A DNA stretch of 64,000 nt from Streptomyces sp. CA-210063. GTDB taxonomy: Bacteria > Actinomycetota > Actinomycetes > Streptomycetales > Streptomycetaceae. The number at the start of each line of letters is the position of its first letter. Position 1 is the stretch's first letter. Below are positions 8,249 through 16,566 of the stretch, piece after piece. A model generated the notes under the pieces. That model saw nothing but the letters and a program-made list of their open reading frames with translations, was not told the origin of the DNA and made no database searches. The stretch lies in contig NZ_CP102512.1 of NCBI RefSeq assembly GCF_024612015.1, forward strand, positions 2,356,001 through 2,420,000, read 5' to 3'. Position numbers and translations under genes: made by a program.

Positions 8249-10383
8249 GCACCACCGCCGATCTTCTCAAGGGCGCGGCCGAGCTCTTTCCCGACGAGGT
8301 CGTGACGTCCGCGCACGTCCGCCACCTCGACCTGCCGTTCGGCGCCGGGCGCTTCGCGCTCATCACGCTCGACAACGGCTTCGACCACACCAAGCCGACC
8401 ACCTTCGGCCCCGCGTCGCTGGCGAACCTGAACACCGCCATCGACCAGGTCGAGAAGGAGGCCGCGGCCGGCGAGATCATCGGTGTCGGTGTCACCGGCA
8501 AGCCGTTCATCTTCGCCGTCGGCGCCGACCTCAAGGGCGTCGAGCTGCTCAAGGAGCACGAGCACGCGCTCGCCATCGGCAAGGGCGGCCACGAGGTCTT
8601 CAAGCGGCTGTCCGCGCTCGCCGTCCCGACCTTCGCGTACTACAACGGTGCCGCGATGGGCGGCGGCGTCGAGGTCGGTCTGCACTGCTCCTACCGGACC
8701 GTGTCGAAGGCCCTCCCGGCCTTCTCCCTCCCCGAGGTCTTCCTCGGTCTGGTCCCCGGCTGGGGCGGCTGCACCCTGCTGCCGAACCTGATCGGCGCGG
8801 ACAAGGCCGTCTCGGTGATCATCGAGAACAGTCTCAACCAGAACAAGCAGCTGAAGGGCCAGCAGGTCTTCGACCTCGGTATCGCCGACGCGATCTTCGA
8901 GGGCGCGGACTTCCTGGAGCAGTCGCTGATCTGGACGGCGAACGTCCTGAAGGGCGACGTCGAGGTCGAGCGTCCCGTCATCGACCGCGGTGAGGCCTGG
9001 GACCAGGCCGTCGCGCGCGGCCGGTTCATCGCTGACGGCAAGGTGCACGGGGCGGCCCCGGCCGCGTACCGCGCGCTGGACATCATCGCCGCCGCGAAGA
9101 ACGGCGACCTCCAGCAGGGCTACGACGCCGAGGACGTCGCCCTCGCCGACCTGATCATGGGTGGCGAGCTGCGCGCCGGTATCTACGCCTTCAACCTGGT
9201 GCAGAAGCGCGGCAAGCGTCCCGCCGGTGCCCCGGACAAGTCGCTGGCCCGTCCGGTCACCAAGGTCGGTGTCGTCGGCGCCGGTCTGATGGCCTCCCAG
9301 CTCGCGCTGCTCTTCCTGCGCCGCCTGGAGGTGCCGGTCGTGCTGACCGACATCGACCAGGAGCGCGTCGACAAGGGTGTGGGCTACGTCCACGCCGAGA
9401 TCGACAAGCTGCTCGGCAAGGGCCGGATCAACCAGGACAAGGCCAACCGTCTGAAGGCCCTGGTCACCGGTGTGCTGGACAAGGCCGAGGGCTTCTCCGA
9501 CGCGGACTTCATCATCGAAGCCGTGTTCGAGGAGATCGGCGTCAAGCAGCAGGTGTTCGCGGAGGTCGAGGCGGTCGCCCCGGCGCACGCGATCCTCGCC
9601 ACCAACACCTCCTCGCTGTCGGTGACCGAGATGGCGTCGAAGCTGAAGAACCCCGAGCGGGTCGTCGGCTTCCACTTCTTCAACCCGGTCGCGATCCTGC
9701 CGCTCCTGGAGATCGTCCGGGGCGAGGCGACGGACGACGCCTCCCTCGCCACGGCCTTCGCCGTCGCCAAGAAGCTGAAGAAGACCGCGGTGCTGGTGAA
9801 GGACGCCCCGGCGTTCGTCGTGAACCGCATCCTCACCCGCTTCATGGGCGAGATCCAGAACGTCATCGACGAGGGCACGCCGGTCGAAGTCGCCGAGAAG
9901 GCGGTCGAGCCGCTGGGTCTGCCGATGTCGCCGCTGGTGCTCCTGGAGCTGGTCGGCCCTGCCATCGGTCTGCATGTCTCGGAGACCCTCAACCGGGCCT
10001 TCCCGGACCGCTTCACGGTCTCCGAGAACCTCGCCGCCGTCGTCAAGGCCGGCAAGCGCGGCTTCTACGTCTACTCCGCAGAGAACGGCTTCAAGCCGGA
10101 GCTGGACCCCGAGGTCGCCGCGCTCCTGAAGCAGGGCGATGTCGTCCTGACCGAGGAGCAGGTGCGGGCCCGTGTGCTCGACGCCGTCGCCCAGGAGATC
10201 GGGCTCATGCTCGACGAGGGTGTCGTCGCCGAGGCGCAGGACATCGACCTCTGCCTGATCACCGGCGCCGGCTGGCCCTTCCACCTGGGCGGCATCACGC
10301 CGTACCTGGACCGTGAGGGCGTCAGCGAGCGGGTGAACGGCAAGAAGTTCCTGGAGGCCGGAGTGGCTTCGGTCCCCGCGTAA
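8245..10383 (+). CDS. 3-hydroxyacyl-CoA dehydrogenase / enoyl-CoA hydratase multienzyme (FadB/FadJ-like)
   Basis: 712-residue bifunctional beta-oxidation enzyme. The N-terminal crotonase domain (about 20-320) has the oxyanion-hole stretches FAVGADLKG and NGAAMGGGVEVGLHC and the acidic site in LPEVFLGLVPGWGG. The central NAD-binding Rossmann domain begins at about 345 (KVGVVGAGLMASQLA). HAD catalytic motifs follow: ATNTSSLSVTEM, then VGFHFFNPV with the catalytic His, and DAPAFVVNR. Together with the coupled thiolase it gives a full hydratase-dehydrogenase-thiolase set, probably a hetero-oligomer. It ends 15 bases before a strong terminator. Confidence 0.93.
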   Translation: MSTTADLLKGAAELFPDEVVTSAHVRHLDLPFGAGRFALITLDNGFDHTKPTTFGPASLANLNTAIDQVEKEAAAGEIIGVGVTGKPFIFAVGADLKGVELLKEHEHALAIGKGGHEVFKRLSALAVPTFAYYNGAAMGGGVEVGLHCSYRTVSKALPAFSLPEVFLGLVPGWGGCTLLPNLIGADKAVSVIIENSLNQNKQLKGQQVFDLGIADAIFEGADFLEQSLIWTANVLKGDVEVERPVIDRGEAWDQAVARGRFIADGKVHGAAPAAYRALDIIAAAKNGDLQQGYDAEDVALADLIMGGELRAGIYAFNLVQKRGKRPAGAPDKSLARPVTKVGVVGAGLMASQLALLFLRRLEVPVVLTDIDQERVDKGVGYVHAEIDKLLGKGRINQDKANRLKALVTGVLDKAEGFSDADFIIEAVFEEIGVKQQVFAEVEAVAPAHAILATNTSSLSVTEMASKLKNPERVVGFHFFNPVAILPLLEIVRGEATDDASLATAFAVAKKLKKTAVLVKDAPAFVVNRILTRFMGEIQNVIDEGTPVEVAEKAVEPLGLPMSPLVLLELVGPAIGLHVSETLNRAFPDRFTVSENLAAVVKAGKRGFYVYSAENGFKPELDPEVAALLKQGDVVLTEEQVRARVLDAVAQEIGLMLDEGVVAEAQDIDLCLITGAGWPFHLGGITPYLDREGVSERVNGKKFLEAGVASVPA

Positions 10384-10398
10384 CCACGGGACACCGTT

Positions 10399-10426
10399 GA
10401 GGGCCCCCGCTTCGGCGGGGGCCCTC
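10399..10426. terminator. strong bidirectional terminator
   Basis: Perfect 12-bp stem GAGGGCCCCCGC / GCGGGGGCCCTC capped by a TTCG tetraloop. It separates the fatty-oxidation operon (ends 10383) from the convergent small coiled-coil gene (stop at 10430) and probably serves both. Confidence 0.85.
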
Positions 10427-10429
10427 TTC

Positions 10430-10582
10430 TCATGTGTCCGCCGCGTCCCCTTCGGCCGCGGCGAGCCGAGCCTTCAGTTCGGCGTTCTCCGCCTCCAGCA
10501 GGGCAATGCGCTTACGGGCGAAGTACAGCTCCATGACGGCGTCGTGGAACTCGGAGATGAGCTGGTCGGGGGTCAGTTGCAC
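10430..10582 (-). CDS. 50-residue coiled-coil protein
   Basis: Small ORF of 50 codons starting with GTG 10582, reading VQLTPDQLISEFHDAVMELY and continuing with heptad-like RIALLEAENAELKARLAAAE, a clear coiled-coil/leucine-zipper pattern. It starts 12 bases after the stop of the upstream secreted-protein gene, with GGGACG in between as a plausible Shine-Dalgarno, so the two look like one operon. GC at third codon positions is high, as in a real gene. I do not recognise a family; it may help assemble or chaperone the fibre-like protein encoded upstream. Confidence 0.65.
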   Translation of the reverse strand: MQLTPDQLISEFHDAVMELYFARKRIALLEAENAELKARLAAAEGDAADT

Positions 10583-10594
10583 GTTCGCGTCCCT

Positions 10595-11284
10595 TTACGC
10601 CAGCTGGGTGGGGGTGCCGCCGACGGCCTTCCAGAACAGCTTGCCGCCCTGGGCGTAGAGGGAGCCGCCGCCCGCCGCGGCGGGTGCGCCGGTCGGCTCG
10701 GTGGCGACATTCGCCAGGCGTACCGCGCCCTCGGCGAGGATGGCCGAGGCCGCGCCGGTCCTCTGGATCACATGGAGCTGGGACTGCGGATTGTTCCCGC
10801 GGCCCATACCTATGCCGGTCGTACCGTTGCCCTTGACGACGAAGTCGTCCAGGCCGGGGTTGTTCCGCAGGACCAGCAGGGCGCCCTTGGTCGGGGCGTC
10901 GCTCGCGGTGACGAAGATGCCCTGCGCGGCGGTTCCCGCGGTCAGGAGGTCGATCGAAAGAGCCGAGGAACCAGGGTCCGAGCCGTCGGCGTAGCCCACG
11001 TGGGAGATCTTCAGCGTGCCGTGCGCGGTCTCCACGCCCTTGAGGTACATGGCCGAGGTTTCCGGGTTGTCCGACGTGACGTTGAGTGCCACGGTCTTCT
11101 CTCCGGACGTGGCCTTGTGGTTGATGGTGACCGTGTGCTCGGTCGTCGACGTCCCGTAGAACTGGGCCGGCGCGGTGTACTGCGTGTACTCGCCCGCGGC
11201 GGCCGCCGTCTCCGCGCCTGCGACCGCGACGGTCACCGCACCGGCGGTGAAGCCTCCGAGGAACACTCTGCGTCCCACTGCCAT
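10595..11284 (-). CDS. Tat-exported tail-fibre/hyaluronidase-like protein
   Basis: 229-residue protein. GRRVFLGGFTAGAVTVAVAG is a twin-arginine signal ending in AETAAAAGEY, so it is exported folded. The body is rich in Gly, Thr and Ser with short beta-strand repeats (NGTTGIGMGRGNNPQSQLHV, LAEGAVRLANVATEP), like the trimeric fibre proteins of phage tails that are often annotated as hyaluronoglucosaminidase; I see no catalytic motif. The start at ATG 11284 is preferred because GGTGAG precedes it and it places the Arg pair near the N-terminus; an in-frame ATG exists at 11320. Possibly co-transcribed with the coiled-coil ORF behind it. Function uncertain. Confidence 0.7.
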   Translation of the reverse strand: MAVGRRVFLGGFTAGAVTVAVAGAETAAAAGEYTQYTAPAQFYGTSTTEHTVTINHKATSGEKTVALNVTSDNPETSAMYLKGVETAHGTLKISHVGYADGSDPGSSALSIDLLTAGTAAQGIFVTASDAPTKGALLVLRNNPGLDDFVVKGNGTTGIGMGRGNNPQSQLHVIQRTGAASAILAEGAVRLANVATEPTGAPAAAGGGSLYAQGGKLFWKAVGGTPTQLA

Positions 11285-11450
11285 GTCTGTACTCACCTTC
11301 CGTCTGATGGAGTTGGTCATGTGATCACGCTTCACGAGATCCGCACAACGAGGTTCGGAACCCCGGCGGTCGCGAGTCCTGGGGTGGCCGGGCCATGTGG
11401 ATCAGCCGTCCCCTCGTCTCCGCGGCGGCGCGAGGACGACAATGGGGACC

Positions 11451-11819
11451 ATGACGACCCTCGTGATCATCGACGCCGCGAATGTCATCGGCTCCGTCCC
11501 CGACGGCTGGTGGCGCGACCGGCGCGGCGCGGCGGAACGTCTGCGTGACCGGCTCGCCCGTGACGGCGTTCCCGGCCGAGCCGAGCCCATCGAGCTCGTC
11601 ATGGTCGTCGAGGGCGCGGCCCGCGGCGTGGAGTCCGTACCCGGCGTACGGGTCGACGCGGCCCCCGGCAGCGGCGATGACCGCATCGTCCGACTCGTCG
11701 CCGAGGAGGGCCACGACCGCCCCACCCTCGTCGTCACCGCCGACCGTGAACTACGGCGGCGGGTTGGGGAGTTGGGTGCCGAGGTGACGGGCCCGCGGAC
11801 GGTACGCGGCGAGCGCTGA
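11451..11819 (+). CDS. NYN-domain (PIN-like) RNA-binding/nuclease protein
   Basis: 122-residue single-domain protein of the NYN/YacP type, a PIN-like fold of metal-dependent ribonucleases. TLVIIDAANVIGSVPDGWW holds the first acidic residue (IDAANV), SGDDRIVRLV the middle acids and LVVTADRELRRRV the last Asp, the expected order. Start ATG 11451 fits the motif position; the spacing from a GGGGA is short. It is divergent from the secreted protein and stands alone, just left of the accessory island. Target unknown. Confidence 0.8.
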   Translation: MTTLVIIDAANVIGSVPDGWWRDRRGAAERLRDRLARDGVPGRAEPIELVMVVEGAARGVESVPGVRVDAAPGSGDDRIVRLVAEEGHDRPTLVVTADRELRRRVGELGAEVTGPRTVRGER

Positions 11820-11892
11820 GCACGACGGGCGATGTTCACCGGGCCGCCGAGGAGCACGGCGCCGTCCTGTCCGGGAAAGCACCGCCCCGGGG

Positions 11893-11923
11893 TTGACCTC
11901 AACCATGCTTGATGTCTGAGACT
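11893..11923 (+). promoter_or_regulatory. MerR/SoxR-type promoter-operator, copy 1 (MFS exporter)
   Basis: -35 TTGACC at 11893-11898, a 19-bp spacer, and -10-like GAGACT at 11918-11923. The imperfect palindrome CCTCAA-CCATGC-TTGATG (11897-11914) fills the spacer. The over-long spacer with a CCTCAA palindrome is the hallmark of promoters untwisted by MerR-family activators such as SoxR. The exporter starts about 85 bases downstream. Companion sites are at 23247 and 25108. Confidence 0.7.
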
Positions 11924-12007
11924 CCGTGTATCCGCCGGGATGCGAGGTCCTCGTTGGCACCTCACTCGGCGACCTCCTCCGCCGATCCCCTGTGAGGGCC
12001 TCCCGTC

Positions 12008-13318
12008 ATGAAAGACCTGACACTGCTGCGCGACAAGCGCTTCGCCATGCTGTTCACGGCACGGACCACGTCCGTCCTCGGATCGGCATTCGGTCCTGTC
12101 GCCCTGGCGTTCGGTGTGCTCGACTTACCGGACGCGTCGGCGGCGACGCTGACCGCCGTACTCGTCGCCCAGTCCGTCCCCGAGATCGCCCTGATGCTGT
12201 TCGGCGGCGTGATCGCGGACCGGGTGCCCAGACATCTGCTGATGATGGGTGCCGAGCTGGTGTCGGCGCTGGCCTTCGCGAGTCTTGCCGCCATGTTCGT
12301 GACCGGGCACGCGCCGCTGCCCGCGCTGATGGTCTGCTCCGCCGTGGTCGGCACCTCCTTCGCGCTGTTCTACCCGGCACTCACCGGCGTGGTACCGGAC
12401 GTGGTGGCCGCCGAGCGGCTGCAGACCGCCAATGCTCTGCTGCGTTTCGGCATGAACGGGGCCCGGCTCCTGGGACTCGCGCTGGCCGGCGGCATGGTCG
12501 CACTGGTCGGCGCCGGCTGGGCCCTCGCCGTCAACGCCCTCGGCTTCCTGATATCGGCCACCCTGCTCGCCAACCTGCGCCTCGGCCGCAACCCCCGCAA
12601 GGGCGCGACCACGTCGGTCCTCGTCGATCTGCGGGAGGGCTGGCGGGAGTTCTCGAGCCGACGCTGGCTGTGGGTGACCGTGCTCCAGTTCTCCCTGGTG
12701 ATCGCGGCGATGCAGGCGGCCTTCGGCGTCCTCGGTCCCGTGATCGCCAAGGAAGAGATGGGCGGCGCGGCGGGCTGGTCGTTGGTGCTCCTCGGGCAGT
12801 CGGTCGGCACACTGGTCGGTGTCGCGGTCTCCATGCGGCTGCGGCCGCGCCGGCCGCTGCTCCTGGCCACTCCCATGGTCTTCGCGGTGGCGGTGCCCGT
12901 ACTGCTGCTCGGCGTGAGCGCGCCGCTCGCCCTCGTGGTCGCGGGCTCTTTCGCCTTGGGCGTCGGCTTCAACGTCTTCGGGGTTCTGTTCGAGACCACC
13001 ATGCAGCGGGAGATCCCGCGTGAGGCGCTGTCCCGCGTGAGTGCGTACGACGCGCTCGGCTCGTTCATGATCGGCCCCGTCGGGCTGATGGCCGCGGCCC
13101 CCCTCTCGGCCGCAGTGGGAGCCCGACCGGCCATGCTGATCTGCGGAATCATGGTCGTGGTGACGACGAGCTGCACGCTGCTCGTGCCGCAGATCCGCCA
13201 GCTCACGGTTCCCGACCAGCTGCTCGCGGCCGGCAGCGGAGACCACACCGGCGATGCTTCTGCGGGCGCCGCCGCGGCGGCCGGGCGCAAGAGCTCGGAC
13301 GACGTCACGTCGTCGTAG
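12008..13318 (+). CDS. MFS exporter (macrolide-efflux-like)
   Basis: 436-residue major-facilitator protein with about 12 membrane spans. Its start, LLRDKRFAMLFTARTTSVLGSAF, is typical of the MefA/MFS_3 drug-efflux group, and GGVIADRVPRHLLMM matches MFS motif A between spans 2 and 3. The last 40 residues are a hydrophilic cytoplasmic tail. The start ATG has GAGGGCC 10 bases upstream. It is preceded by a MerR-type promoter and followed in the same direction by a glycosyltransferase. Pairing efflux with glycosylation is common in macrolide self-resistance; the substrate here is not known. Confidence 0.85.
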   Translation: MKDLTLLRDKRFAMLFTARTTSVLGSAFGPVALAFGVLDLPDASAATLTAVLVAQSVPEIALMLFGGVIADRVPRHLLMMGAELVSALAFASLAAMFVTGHAPLPALMVCSAVVGTSFALFYPALTGVVPDVVAAERLQTANALLRFGMNGARLLGLALAGGMVALVGAGWALAVNALGFLISATLLANLRLGRNPRKGATTSVLVDLREGWREFSSRRWLWVTVLQFSLVIAAMQAAFGVLGPVIAKEEMGGAAGWSLVLLGQSVGTLVGVAVSMRLRPRRPLLLATPMVFAVAVPVLLLGVSAPLALVVAGSFALGVGFNVFGVLFETTMQREIPREALSRVSAYDALGSFMIGPVGLMAAAPLSAAVGARPAMLICGIMVVVTTSCTLLVPQIRQLTVPDQLLAAGSGDHTGDASAGAAAAAGRKSSDDVTSS

Positions 13319-13451
13319 CACTCCTCTGTGGGCCGGCTTCCGGCACCCGCGTGCCCGGCGGTGGTTCGAGCAGGCGCCGAGTCGATGTCAAGGCCTCACC
13401 GGCACGTTCGACGGTATCGGGAACCGGCAATTACTCGGAGGTGGCAAAGGC

Positions 13452-14609
13452 ATGAGGGCGCTCTTCGTGTGCGAAGCGGGTGAAGGAACCGTCTTCCCCC
13501 TCGTACCGCTGACGCAGGCCTTGCGCAGCGGCGGCCACGAGGTCTTGGTGGCCGGGCACACCGCCGCCCTGCCGATCGTCTCGGACGCCGGACTGCCGGG
13601 CGTTGCCGTGGCCTGGCGCGAACCGCGGTCCTTCGCCACCGACGACGACGGGAACCTGATCCCGCTCCCCACCGAACTCGACGAACGAAAAAGGCAGTTG
13701 GGGCGACTTGGCGCCCGCATGGCCGCGGATGCCCTCACGGGACTGCGGGGACTGACGCGCCGCTGGCGCCCGGATGTGGTGATCAGCAGTCCCCAGTCGT
13801 ACGCGGCTCCCCTGCTGGCCGCCGAGCTCTCCGTACCGCACGTGCAAGTCGGCCTCGACATGAGCGAGTCGCCGCTCGCGGATGCCGCAGCGGAGGAGGA
13901 ACTGCTGCCCGATCTGGCCGAGTTGGGCCTGCGGGCGATGCCCGCCCCGCAGCTCGCCCTGACGCTGTGCCCGCACAGCATCCGGTATCCCGGTGCGCGG
14001 CCCGCGCTGGCCATGCGGCACGTGCCGTACAACACCGCGCGTACGGTGGAGGACTGGGCGTACGCGAGAGGCGACCGTCCCAGGGTCCTGGTGACCGCGG
14101 GCAGCCGCGTGAGCCCGAGCTACTCCCTCGATTTCCTCCGGTCGCTGGTGGCCGGCGCCGCCTGTCTGGATGCCGAACTGCTGGTCGCCGTACCGGAGTC
14201 CGTGGTGCCCCACCTCGGGCCGCTGCCCCCGGGGGTGCGCGCCGGATGGATCCCCCTCGACGTCGTGGCACCCACCTGCGACCTGGCGATCCACCAGGCC
14301 GGCGGAGCCACGCTGACCTGTGTCGTCCACGCGGTCCCCCAGCTGGTCGTTCCCTTCATGCCGGACCTGGTGGGCTACGCGCAGCGGCTCGCCGGTACCG
14401 GCGCGGCGCGTATGATCCCGCTCGCGGAGGCCACTGTGGACGCCGTCGCCTCCACGGCCGAGGAGATGCTCGGCGACCCCGGCCACCAGAAGGCCGCCCA
14501 AGTTCTGCGGGCCGAGGCCCTCACGGCGCCGAGCCCGGTCGATCTGGTGGGCAGGATCGAGCGGCTGGCCGCCACGCACGCGGCTCGGCCCGGCACACCC
14601 GCTACCTGA
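13452..14609 (+). CDS. GT1-family glycosyltransferase (macrolide/natural-product type), copy 1
   Basis: 385-residue GT-B glycosyltransferase of the MGT/antibiotic kind. The N-terminal acceptor lobe begins RALFVCEAGEGTVFPLVPLT. The C-terminal nucleotide-sugar lobe carries RPRVLVTAGSRV and GWIPLDVVAPTCDLAIHQAGGATL; the usual HHGG is HQAGG here. A clear Shine-Dalgarno (GGAGGTGGC) precedes ATG 13452. It is a close paralogue of the glycosyltransferase at 17759-18913 (shared LGPLP..., DVVAPTCDLA/DILAPTCDLA, HVPYNTAR/YLPYSPAR). Donor is probably a TDP-deoxysugar, since an RmlA-type gene lies nearby; acceptor unknown. Confidence 0.85.
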   Translation: MRALFVCEAGEGTVFPLVPLTQALRSGGHEVLVAGHTAALPIVSDAGLPGVAVAWREPRSFATDDDGNLIPLPTELDERKRQLGRLGARMAADALTGLRGLTRRWRPDVVISSPQSYAAPLLAAELSVPHVQVGLDMSESPLADAAAEEELLPDLAELGLRAMPAPQLALTLCPHSIRYPGARPALAMRHVPYNTARTVEDWAYARGDRPRVLVTAGSRVSPSYSLDFLRSLVAGAACLDAELLVAVPESVVPHLGPLPPGVRAGWIPLDVVAPTCDLAIHQAGGATLTCVVHAVPQLVVPFMPDLVGYAQRLAGTGAARMIPLAEATVDAVASTAEEMLGDPGHQKAAQVLRAEALTAPSPVDLVGRIERLAATHAARPGTPAT

Positions 14610-14639
14610 GCCTTTCCCGGATCGGCGGACCCCGACGCG

Positions 14640-15488
14640 CCCTGCGCCCCGCGGTGGAGGCGATGTCGATGACGTCGAACCACACGACCGCGGTGTCGGC
14701 GGTCACGCCACGGCACCGGGTGGTTCCCCTGCGCCCGTCACGCCGCGAAGGGCTGCTCCGCTGGATCGCGGCTCGGCGGCAGGTGGGCGCAGCGCGGCAA
14801 GCCTCGCTGGTGTCCTGCGGCCGGCCCCCGGCGATCGTGGAACGGTACCCGGCGCCGGTCTCGGGCTTCGCTCGAGGCCCGGCACCGGGTCGGCCCGGAG
14901 GAACCGGGTGCCGTGGCCGAGGTCTTCGGCGACAGGTCGCGGCGCTCGGCCGCGAGGTGACGGTCACCGGCTTCGTCGGCAACACGACCGGTCCGGCGGG
15001 GCACGGGCCACGTACCACGGCATTCGAGGCAGCGCCCGCCGAGCGGGCCGGCGTCGGCGCCGAGTACGTGATCTTCCTGGACACCGGTACGGCGGGCCAT
15101 GTCCCGGCCGTCGGGTCACGGGACCTCGATGCCGCCGGCCCAGGTCGTCCTGCCCTCCTTTCGGCTTCGTCGCCGCCGGGAACGCCATCGTGCGTGCGGG
15201 GCGTGAGCGGCTCCGCGACGTGGACCCGCGCGCCCTCGGCCTACACGTCGCAGGGCCCGACCCTGCCGAGCTTGGGCCACGCCTCGGATGCGCACGCCCT
15301 GTCCGCCGGTGCGGACGGGGCTCGGTGACGAGTACCCGCGCCCGAGCGGAGGGGCCGGCTCCTGGCCGGCCGCAAGGGCGGCGACGGGGCGAGGGCGTTC
15401 GTCCGGCGGGAACCCGGCGCCGAGTCGGGCGGGTCCTGGGCCGGCTGGAGAAGCGCGTCGAGGCGGGGGTGCCCGCGCCCCGCTCCCG
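14640..15488 (+). other. degenerate, possibly formerly coding stretch
   Basis: About 850 bases between glycosyltransferase 1 and rmlA with no intact gene. Short protein-like pieces appear in different plus-strand frames: GREVTVTGFVGNTTGPAG and AEYVIFLDTGTAG (about 14950-15085) in one, and FVAAGNAIVRAGRERLRD followed by GLHVAGPDPAELG (about 15170-15270) in another. That is what a gene broken by several frameshifts looks like. I could not name the family. The alternative is GC-rich non-coding DNA that gives long open frames by chance. Confidence 0.35.
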
Positions 15489-15491
15489 GAC

Positions 15492-16439
15492 TCAGGACGT
15501 GCCCGGTGCGATCCCGCGGCTGCCCGCCCCCGCCAGGGTTCCCCCGGCCTCCGCGCCGCGGCCCGCCGAGCGCACCGACTCGGCCACGTCCATGACGTAC
15601 TGGCCGTAGCCCGACTTGGCGAGCGCGGAGCCGAGGCGGTGACACTGGTCCGCGTCGATGAACCCCATCCGCAGGGCCACTTCCTCGACGCAGGCGACGC
15701 GTACGCCCTGGCGGTGCTCGATGGTCTGGATGTAGTGCGAGGCCTCGAGCAGCGAGTCGTGCGTTCCCGTGTCCAGCCAGGCGAACCCGCGGCCCAGATC
15801 CACCAGGTGCGCCTTGCCGCGCCGTAGATACTCGATGTTCACGTCGGTGATCTCCAGCTCGCCACGCGGCGACGGGGCGAGCCCGCGGGCGATGGAGACC
15901 ACGTCGTTGTCGTAGAGGTACAGGCCCGTGATGGCCCGGTTGGAGCGTGGCCGCGGCGGCTTCTCCTCCAGGGAGATCAGCCTGCCGTTCTCGTCCGCCT
16001 CGCCGACGCCGTAGTGCTCGGGGCTGCGCACCGGGTATCCGAAGAGCACACAGCCGTCGGTGTGCGGCAGTCGACTGCGCAGGATCCGCGAGAACCCGGG
16101 CCCGTGGAACACGTTGTCGCCGAGGACCAGTGCGACCGGATCGTCGCCGACGTGGTCGGCGCCGATGACAAAGGCCTCGGCGAGACCGCGCGGCTCGGGC
16201 TGCACCTCGTAGGTGATACGCAGTCCCAGGTCACCTCCGTCGCCGAGCAGCCTGCGGAAGTGGGGCAGGTCTACCGGCGAGGAGATGATGAGGATGTCCC
16301 GGATCCCGGCCAGCATGAGCACCGAGAGCGGGTAGTAGACCATGGGCTTGTCGTAGACCGGCAGCAGCTGCTTGGACACCCCGAGAGTGATGGGGTGCAG
16401 CCGCGTCCCGCTGCCGCCGGCCAGGATGATTCCCTTCAC
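15492..16439 (-). CDS. rmlA: glucose-1-phosphate thymidylyltransferase (RmlA type)
   Basis: 315-residue nucleotidylyltransferase that makes dTDP-glucose, the entry step to dTDP-deoxysugars. KGIILAGGSGTRLHPITLGVSKQLLPVYDKPMVYYPL is the nucleotide-binding signature (GGxGTRL, with the Lys of VYDKPM). Further conserved pieces are LVLGDNVFHGPG, PRSNRAITGLYLYDNDV and AWLDTGTHDSLLEA. GTG 16439 follows GAGGT and starts at the usual first strand; an in-frame ATG at 16487 would add a tail not seen in the family. The last 25 residues are Gly/Ala/Ser-rich. RmlB, C and D are absent from the window, so the pathway is incomplete here or finished elsewhere. Confidence 0.9.
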   Translation of the reverse strand: MKGIILAGGSGTRLHPITLGVSKQLLPVYDKPMVYYPLSVLMLAGIRDILIISSPVDLPHFRRLLGDGGDLGLRITYEVQPEPRGLAEAFVIGADHVGDDPVALVLGDNVFHGPGFSRILRSRLPHTDGCVLFGYPVRSPEHYGVGEADENGRLISLEEKPPRPRSNRAITGLYLYDNDVVSIARGLAPSPRGELEITDVNIEYLRRGKAHLVDLGRGFAWLDTGTHDSLLEASHYIQTIEHRQGVRVACVEEVALRMGFIDADQCHRLGSALAKSGYGQYVMDVAESVRSAGRGAEAGGTLAGAGSRGIAPGTS

Positions 16440-16566
16440 GCTGACACCTCGTACGCCGTGGCACGTGTCCCGCGGGAACGAGACCATGCGCTCGCTTACT
16501 CACCTGTTGGGCCCGATGCTGCGGCACGGCGGTCGAAGGTGTCTCAAGCCCGGGCGGTGGCGCTTG

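Noticed and set aside
8155..10284. 709-codon open frame antisense to the fatty-oxidation gene
   Set aside because: Antisense shadow typical of GC-rich DNA; composition (Asp/Glu/Leu/Gly/Val repeats) mirrors the codons of the real gene.
13320..13451. MerR-type site before glycosyltransferase 1
   Set aside because: The stretch GTCAAGGCCTCA resembles half-sites, but no inverted partner or promoter spacing is present.
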